DNA from: Segetibacter sp.
Lineage (GTDB): Bacteria; Bacteroidota; Bacteroidia; Chitinophagales; Chitinophagaceae
Length of the DNA stretch: 9,335 bases
Reading direction: 5' to 3'
Assembly: GCA_030146445.1 (NCBI GenBank)
Contig: JASLBT010000070.1
Span: 1-9,335 of the forward strand
The position numbers were made by a program, and so were the translations under genes. Positions 5,693 to 9,335 of the stretch are shown piece after piece. The notes below the pieces were generated by a model that saw only the letters and a list, made by a program, of their open reading frames with translations, was not told the origin of the DNA and did no database searches. Numbering within the stretch: position 1 is the first letter of the stretch; each line of letters opens with the position of its first letter.

Positions 5693-6685
5693 ATGGACTT
5701 CGGAAACGAGTTTGCGATAGGAATTGATATAGGTGGAACAAATACCAAGTATGGAATTGTGAATCACCGCGGTGATATCTTGCAAAAAGGCGACCTGCGA
5801 ACCGACGTCTATGAAGAGGTCGAGCCTTTCATCGACGCTTTATGTGAAAAGCTTGGGCCTATAATGGAGCTGAACGCCGGCGAGGGTGTGTTGAAAGGCA
5901 TTGGCATAGGTGCACCAAATGCCAATTATTATCACGGTACCATCGAACATGCGCCGAATCTGAACTGGAAAGGGGTGATTCCTTTTGCCAAAATGGTAAG
6001 CGAAAAGTTTGGACTGCCCTGTTCTATAACCAACGATGCAAATGCCGCCGCAGTCGGTGAGATGAGCTATGGTGCGGCCCGGGGAATGAAAAATTTCATA
6101 ATGATCACCCTTGGAACCGGTGTGGGTAGTGGCATCGTGGCAAACGGTCAATTGATCTATGGTGAAGACGGCTTTGCCGGAGAGCTTGGTCACACGATTG
6201 TTCGGTACGGCGGACGCAGGCATCCCTCTACAGGGCTGTTGGGTTCTCTGGAGTCCTATGCCAGTGCCACCGGCATCGTGCTTACTGCCGAAGAATTAAT
6301 CGGCAACTCGGACGAACCAAGCCTTCTCCGCGAACTCAACGAGAAACTTACCTCCAAAACGATTTATAACTGTGCAATGAAAGGAGATAAGCTTGCCCGG
6401 GAAGTCTTCCGTTTTACAGGGCAGGTTTTGGGAGAGGCTCTGGCGAATTTCGTGATGTTTTCCTCCCCCGAAGCCATCATTCTTTTTGGTGGGGTGATCA
6501 AAGCCGGTGACCTGTTATTAGCGCCGACCAGGCAATATATGGAGAAAAACCTGTTACCCGTTTTTCAAAACAAGGTTAAAATCATCTTCAGTGAACTTGA
6601 GGAAGCCGATGCAGCAATTCTCGGTGCCAGCGCGCTCGTTTGGGAAATGAAATACGAAGATAGCCGGTCAAGAAGTTCGCACTAA
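5693..6685 (+). CDS. ROK-family sugar kinase (glucokinase-like)
   Basis: This 330-aa cytoplasmic ATP-dependent sugar kinase belongs to the ROK branch of the actin/hexokinase fold. It shows the phosphate-1 loop DIGGTNTKYG (12-21), the sugar-binding GIGAPN (71-76), catalytic Asp115 in ITNDANAAAVGE (112-123), the phosphate-2 loop GTGVGSG (141-147), sugar ligands Glu164 and His167 in GELGH, and the adenosine-side LFGGV (264-268). The usual zinc-binding CxCGxxGCxE is replaced by a cysteine-free stretch at 171-190 (GGRRHPSTG, then GSLES), with the Glu kept at 187. Glucose is the most likely substrate, but N-acetylhexosamine or other hexoses cannot be excluded. ATG 5693 puts the phosphate loop at the normal distance from the N-terminus. 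It has no DNA-binding domain, so it is a kinase rather than a repressor. Confidence 0.92.
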   Translation: MDFGNEFAIGIDIGGTNTKYGIVNHRGDILQKGDLRTDVYEEVEPFIDALCEKLGPIMELNAGEGVLKGIGIGAPNANYYHGTIEHAPNLNWKGVIPFAKMVSEKFGLPCSITNDANAAAVGEMSYGAARGMKNFIMITLGTGVGSGIVANGQLIYGEDGFAGELGHTIVRYGGRRHPSTGLLGSLESYASATGIVLTAEELIGNSDEPSLLRELNEKLTSKTIYNCAMKGDKLAREVFRFTGQVLGEALANFVMFSSPEAIILFGGVIKAGDLLLAPTRQYMEKNLLPVFQNKVKIIFSELEEADAAILGASALVWEMKYEDSRSRSSH

Positions 6686-7014
6686 GACGGCTGTTCAGTA
6701 TGATAAACCCTCTGGTAAGTTTTGGAAGATCGTATCGACCCTAAACAGGCCTGCCAACCAGGATAAGCAAAGTTTCTATATGTTCCATTCTAAGATCAAC
6801 AAAGCTCCATAGCTGCAAAATTCATTGTATGATCGCGGTGCTACTGGCTTCATTTGGACGGGAGGGAGTCTTCACCTGAAGGAAGGATGCCTATACGACA
6901 GCCTGGAACCGCAGCATGCAGCCATTCCCCGCAGACTCGGAAAAATTCGTGCGGGAGCTTAGCGCACTTAAGCAGCTCATGCTTTGGCTTCTCTTTCAGG
7001 AGGCGGTAATTTTT
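6686..7014. other. Spacer with possible coding remnants, between ROK and MobA-like genes
   Basis: No intact gene lies in these 329 bases between two converging genes. One plus frame is open from before the ROK stop to TAG 6810-6812 and reads protein-like (QYDKPSGKFWKIVSTLNRPA), continuing after the stop to about 6960. A second frame from ATG 6829, broken by TGA 6877-6879, gives DAYTTAWNRSMQPFPADSEK and on to 7010. Either could be a decayed gene, but I recognise no family, and chance frames of this size are common. No clear terminator is visible. Confidence 0.3.
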
Positions 7015-7605
7015 TTAACCTTGGGTCAGGTGGTCGTAATCTGCAGGGGTATCAACATCGATATGTCCCTGCTCAAAGGTTATGCTCGCCACATCTTCCG
7101 GGTACACGGAAAGTAATTTGCGCGCCCCTTCTTGCCCGCGGAGCGTTCTTATAGCCGGAAAAAGGTTATAACGGAACAACACCGGTGTACCAACGGTTTT
7201 TTCATATTCAGCTGCGATAATGTCCTTGCCCGTTTGTTGTTGTCGCTTAATGAGCCCCTGGAAAATTGCTGCAGATATAAACGGCTGATCACAAACTGCA
7301 AACACGACTGCTTTCACCGACGGTTCTTTATCGAGCAAGGCTGTAAGCCCTATATTGATCGACGATGCCATACCCGAAGCCCAGTCCTGATTATAAACGG
7401 TGGTCACTTCCTGTTGGTGCAGCTCCTTTTCAAACAACTTGTAATTCGCCCCGGTAACTACAACAAGATTTCGCGCGTTTGCTTCCCTGGCTGCGTCCAG
7501 AGTGCGTTGAAGCAGGCTTTTTCCTTCAAACAGCAACGTTTGCTTCGGGCGTCCCATACGCGACGAGTTGCCGGCGGCGAGGACAATGATGTTGAGGTCG
7601 GTCAT
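7015..7605 (-). CDS. MobA/MocA-like nucleotidyltransferase
   Basis: This is a 196-aa GT-A fold nucleotidyltransferase (NTP_transf_3 type), cytoplasmic. The nucleotide-binding N-terminus is LAAGNSSRMGRPKQ (9-22). NQDWASGMASSI (72-83) is the typical second conserved block, CDQPF (105-109) carries the metal-binding Asp, and GTPVLF (139-144), QEGARKLL (158-165) and DVDTPADY (183-190) complete the MocA/MobA pattern. MocA transfers CMP from CTP to molybdopterin and MobA GMP from GTP. DQP and the GTPVLF block favour the MocA-like side, but no molybdoenzyme or XdhC gene is in the window, so the cofactor role is inference. ATG 7605 must be the start because the fold begins at residue 5. The codon abuts a repeat tract, leaving no recognisable ribosome site. 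Confidence 0.9.
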   Translation of the reverse strand: MTDLNIIVLAAGNSSRMGRPKQTLLFEGKSLLQRTLDAAREANARNLVVVTGANYKLFEKELHQQEVTTVYNQDWASGMASSINIGLTALLDKEPSVKAVVFAVCDQPFISAAIFQGLIKRQQQTGKDIIAAEYEKTVGTPVLFRYNLFPAIRTLRGQEGARKLLSVYPEDVASITFEQGHIDVDTPADYDHLTQG

Positions 7606-7606
7606 T

Positions 7607-7652
7607 GGGGTTTGGGTATTTGGTATTGGGTATGTGTATCGAGGTATGGGTA
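7607..7652. repeat. G/T-rich GGTAT-type degenerate repeat
   Basis: This is a run of degenerate GGGTATT/GGTAT units on the plus strand with four G-tracts (7607-7610, 7614-7616, 7628-7630, 7648-7650). It begins two bases upstream of the MobA-like start codon, so the mRNA leader of that gene would be a C-rich CCCAAATACC-type sequence. A G-quadruplex on the plus strand is conceivable, but the second and third loops (11 and 17 nt) are long. Confidence 0.6.
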
Positions 7653-7653
7653 A

Positions 7654-7724
7654 GTTGAAAGGTTGAAAAGTTGATAAGTTGATGGGTTGATCGGGTTGAT
7701 AAGTTGACGACTTGATAACGTTGA
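7654..7724. repeat. Nine-copy degenerate 8-bp tandem repeat (GTTGATAA type)
   Basis: GTTGA (once CTTGA) begins at 7654, 7662, 7670, 7678, 7686, 7695, 7703, 7711 and 7720, giving spacings of 8,8,8,8,9,8,8,9. The three bases after GTTGA vary (AAA, AAG, TAA, TGG, TCG, CGA). Such arrays are common low-complexity spacers in this group of bacteria as far as I know. The array lies directly upstream of the GGTAT tract and the MobA-like gene. Confidence 0.8.
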
Positions 7725-8091
7725 CTAATGCATGATTTCAGAGCCGATCATTCGTTCATTGCAGCGCAGCAGGAGCTCACTTTTGAATTTTTAATTTTGC
7801 CTTTTGCCTTATCCGGTCTAGCCAACATAATATGGCAGGAGCTCAATATTGACTATTGCTCATTGATTAATATAAACAAGGTTAATCCGCCGTTTTTCCA
7901 TATCCAGACGGCCTAAAGCCCTTCTCCGTGGTGCCTGTATGAAATCATCAAACGCTATCAGCAGATTTGGACGTACATGGTTCATGTCGTTAGCTGTCAG
8001 GCTTTCTAACTTTAAGACACTTTACACACGTTTTATGATATATTTTTTATCTTTATTAAAGCTTTAATTAATACACTAAACCAGTTGTAAA
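7725..8091. other. Spacer upstream of the 284-aa gene
   Basis: This stretch of about 370 bases holds an 11-bp direct repeat, GCAGGAGCTCA (7769-7779 and 7835-7845), and AT-rich low-complexity DNA such as TTTTGAATTTTTAATTTTG. A 41-codon minus-strand frame at 7860-7985 starts MNHVRPNLLIAFDDFIQAPR; it may be a small gene but has no recognisable homology or ribosome site. The last 60 bases carry the promoter candidate at 8048. Confidence 0.4.
8048..8055 (+). promoter_or_regulatory. Candidate -7 box for the 284-aa gene
   Basis: TATCTTTA is one mismatch from TAnnTTTG and lies 36 bases before ATG 8092, a normal leader length. No clear TTG -33 element is seen, and the surrounding DNA is very AT-rich, so a chance match is possible. 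Confidence 0.35.
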
Positions 8092-8946
8092 ATGAAGCTC
8101 CCAAGCATTATTGTGGCCGGTCTTAAAACCATTTTCACGTTTTCCCTGATCAGTTCCCTCTGCTTTTTTATCATCGCTATGAAGGCAAAAAAAGCCGCTG
8201 ATGATGTATGGAAACAAGTTGGCTTAACGCTGCCTCAGGCACAAAATAACATCAATCAAAGTTTTATCAAGGGCGATTTCTTCTATGATGGTGCGAAAAA
8301 CGCAAAGAACATAGCATTGGGTGACCGTGTTGCGGTTGTAAATCAAATGGTGGCTTATGCCAAAACTTATTGGAACAGCCCTGAACTCCAAACCCTTTAT
8401 AAGAACTATTGGACGCAGCAGTACAACCGGACAAAGGCAAAGAAGCCCGTACCACCTGCTCTCACTGCGGACTCTATCAAAGCAGCGGAAATGCAGCGAC
8501 TGGACAGATTATTGAAAGCCGCGGAGCCAGGGTTGAACTCACCGAATCCAAACGTCAAAAACAATGCAACCATCCGCGTCGAAAACATCAAAAAACAAAT
8601 GAGCGAGCTGAATGATCCAAATAATGCTTCCATAAAGACTAGAGTTGATAATGCCAACCGGTATCGTGACGGAATACTTGAACAACACAGTAAGGAGCAG
8701 GAGTTCCTGTTGGAATATCCCGAAGATCCAAAGGCGCTTCTTAAAAAAAGGCTTCAGACAATTTTAGACATTACGACCGACGTAGATTATGCAGCGGAAT
8801 TGAAGGTAGCAAATGGGATAAAATATTTTGTCAATCCTGTTTACGAAAAAAAGCAATCTGAATGGAAACTCGCTTTTCGAGCCGGAAAAGTTGCTACAGA
8901 TGCCGTTCGCGCAGCCGCGCAGCAATGGCTTAAAGAATTAAACTGA
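8092..8946 (+). CDS. Membrane-anchored protein of unknown function (284 aa)
   Basis: A single hydrophobic segment (about residues 7-30, IIVAGLKTIFTFSLISSLCF and on) follows a short Lys-bearing N-terminus. It is a signal anchor or an uncleaved or poorly cleavable signal peptide. The rest is hydrophilic and highly charged, mostly helical by composition, rich in Lys, Asn, Gln and Ala, and likely periplasmic. Visible blocks are DDVWKQVGLTLPQAQNNI (37-54), FFYDGAKNAKNIALGDRVAV (63-82), a long helix-prone middle with EMQRLDRLLKAAE (133-145), and a C-terminal KAxxDAVRAAAQQWL-like helix. I recognise it only as a conserved hypothetical type seen in Bacteroidota; no catalytic motif is visible. The start is ATG 8092, with AT-rich DNA before it. 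It ends with TGA at 8944-8946 and stands alone. Confidence 0.8.
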   Translation: MKLPSIIVAGLKTIFTFSLISSLCFFIIAMKAKKAADDVWKQVGLTLPQAQNNINQSFIKGDFFYDGAKNAKNIALGDRVAVVNQMVAYAKTYWNSPELQTLYKNYWTQQYNRTKAKKPVPPALTADSIKAAEMQRLDRLLKAAEPGLNSPNPNVKNNATIRVENIKKQMSELNDPNNASIKTRVDNANRYRDGILEQHSKEQEFLLEYPEDPKALLKKRLQTILDITTDVDYAAELKVANGIKYFVNPVYEKKQSEWKLAFRAGKVATDAVRAAAQQWLKELN

Positions 8947-9096
8947 ATGTCACAGAGCTGAGTGTCCACGAGCATACAAAGAAAGGCGTCCCCAGGCAGA
9001 TTGGATAACGATTGCATTATTTTTGATGGGCGGCAGAAAATGGTTCGGCATATTGTGGTGTTGGGGGCTTAGTGATTGCGCTACGCTTCATAAGAA

Positions 9097-9335
9097 TTAT
9101 CCGAGCGATCCAGCAGGCTGACCAGCCAAAGGCAACGTGCCCGGCTTGTCTCCGACATAAGCGTAGACATGCGGAGTCACACGGGGAGCAAAGAGGGAAT
9201 CACCAGGCCTTAGTACAAATTTGCATCACCTGCTTGAAATAAAATTCTCCTCCATGGCGTACAGCTATTCCTCCAGCTCGTAATCAAAATGCCGGGTGGT
9301 ACGCCCTTGCTCACTTTCGCGTGTCTTCAAGATGG
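9097..9335 (-). pseudogene. Decayed cupin-domain gene (partial, runs off the right edge)
   Basis: The minus strand from 9333 reads TTRHFDYELEE, then TAG (9267-9265) where cupins of this kind have Trp, then LYAMEENF. A one-base gain near 9240 (ATTC to ATTTC) and a one-base loss near 9225 (AAAATTT to AAATTT) would restore IQAGDAKFVL. The frame then runs intact through RPGDSLFAPRVTPHVYAY and VGDKPGT to QPAGSLG before TAA at 9099-9097 and TGA at 9090-9088. These are the two cupin motifs: the first normally supplies His-x-His, here HFD, so a metal ligand is lost; the second gives PGDxxxxPRxxPH. Weak similarity may continue to about 9010. Nonsense changes plus shifts plus ligand loss indicate real decay. 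The function of the intact ancestor is unknown. Confidence 0.8.

Noticed and set aside
5331..5785. Two overlapping minus-strand frames (136 and 86 aa) before the ROK gene
   Set aside because: They extend into the ROK coding start, overlap each other in different frames, and have unbalanced composition with no recognisable domain.
7132..7653. 173-aa plus-strand frame opposite the MobA-like gene
   Set aside because: It is the antisense of a gene with full nucleotidyltransferase motifs; Cys/Arg-rich text typical of shadow frames.
7654..7724. CRISPR array or integration-host iterons
   Set aside because: Units are only 8 bp with no spacers of constant length, and no cas, rep or integrase gene is nearby.
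7769..7845. 11-bp direct repeat GCAGGAGCTCA as target-site duplication of an insertion
   Set aside because: Only 66 bp separate the copies, with no inverted ends or transposase remnant between them.
7860..7985. 41-aa minus-strand frame starting MNHVRPNLLIAFDD
   Set aside because: Composition is plausible, but its length is within chance expectation and no ribosome site or homologue is known to me; mentioned only in the spacer entry.

Overview
The window looks like chromosomal DNA of a Bacteroidota bacterium, most likely near Chitinophagaceae/Sphingobacteriales. The reasons are moderate GC with AT-rich spacers, genes without strong Shine-Dalgarno sites, promoter-like TAnnTTTG boxes (one perfect match at 3352-3359), family-typical proteins (a small 102-aa family, a 284-aa membrane-anchored family, a chromosomal CAT-type acetyltransferase), and low-complexity GTTGA/GGTAT spacer repeats. 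No tRNA, rRNA, CRISPR array, transposase or phage gene was seen. This taxonomic reading is inference; no search was run.

Layout. 1-174: AT-rich edge with a terminator-like hairpin. 175-1140 (-): ABC ATPase with a C-terminal TOBE-like segment and no permease beside it. 1416-1724 (-): 102-aa small protein. 1875-3047 (+): purple-acid-phosphatase-type metallophosphatase. 3048-3350: spacer with nested inverted repeats and period-8 repeats. 3417-4106 (+): HAD hydrolase whose stop overlaps (ATGA) the start of a chloramphenicol-acetyltransferase-like gene, 4103-4727, broken by two single-base frameshifts. 4821-4856: strong bidirectional terminator between converging units. 4892-5257 (-): msrB. 5693-6685 (+): ROK sugar kinase. 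7015-7605 (-): MobA/MocA-like nucleotidyltransferase whose start codon abuts a G/T-rich repeat tract. 7654-7724: nine-copy 8-bp GTTGA repeat. 8092-8946 (+): 284-aa N-terminally anchored protein of unknown function. About 9097-9335 (-): decayed cupin gene running off the right edge.

The genes are mostly single transcription units in mixed orientation with housekeeping roles: transport ATPase, phosphatase, HAD phosphatase, methionine-sulfoxide repair, sugar phosphorylation and cofactor nucleotidyl transfer. The only clear operon is HAD-CAT. I found no coherent new system. The less ordinary points are two decayed genes within about 5 kb, the spacer repeats, and a ROK kinase without the usual zinc cysteines. 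The two CAT frameshifts are single-base losses in short homopolymers and could be assembly errors. The cupin remnant also carries in-frame stops and a metal-ligand change, so it looks truly decayed.
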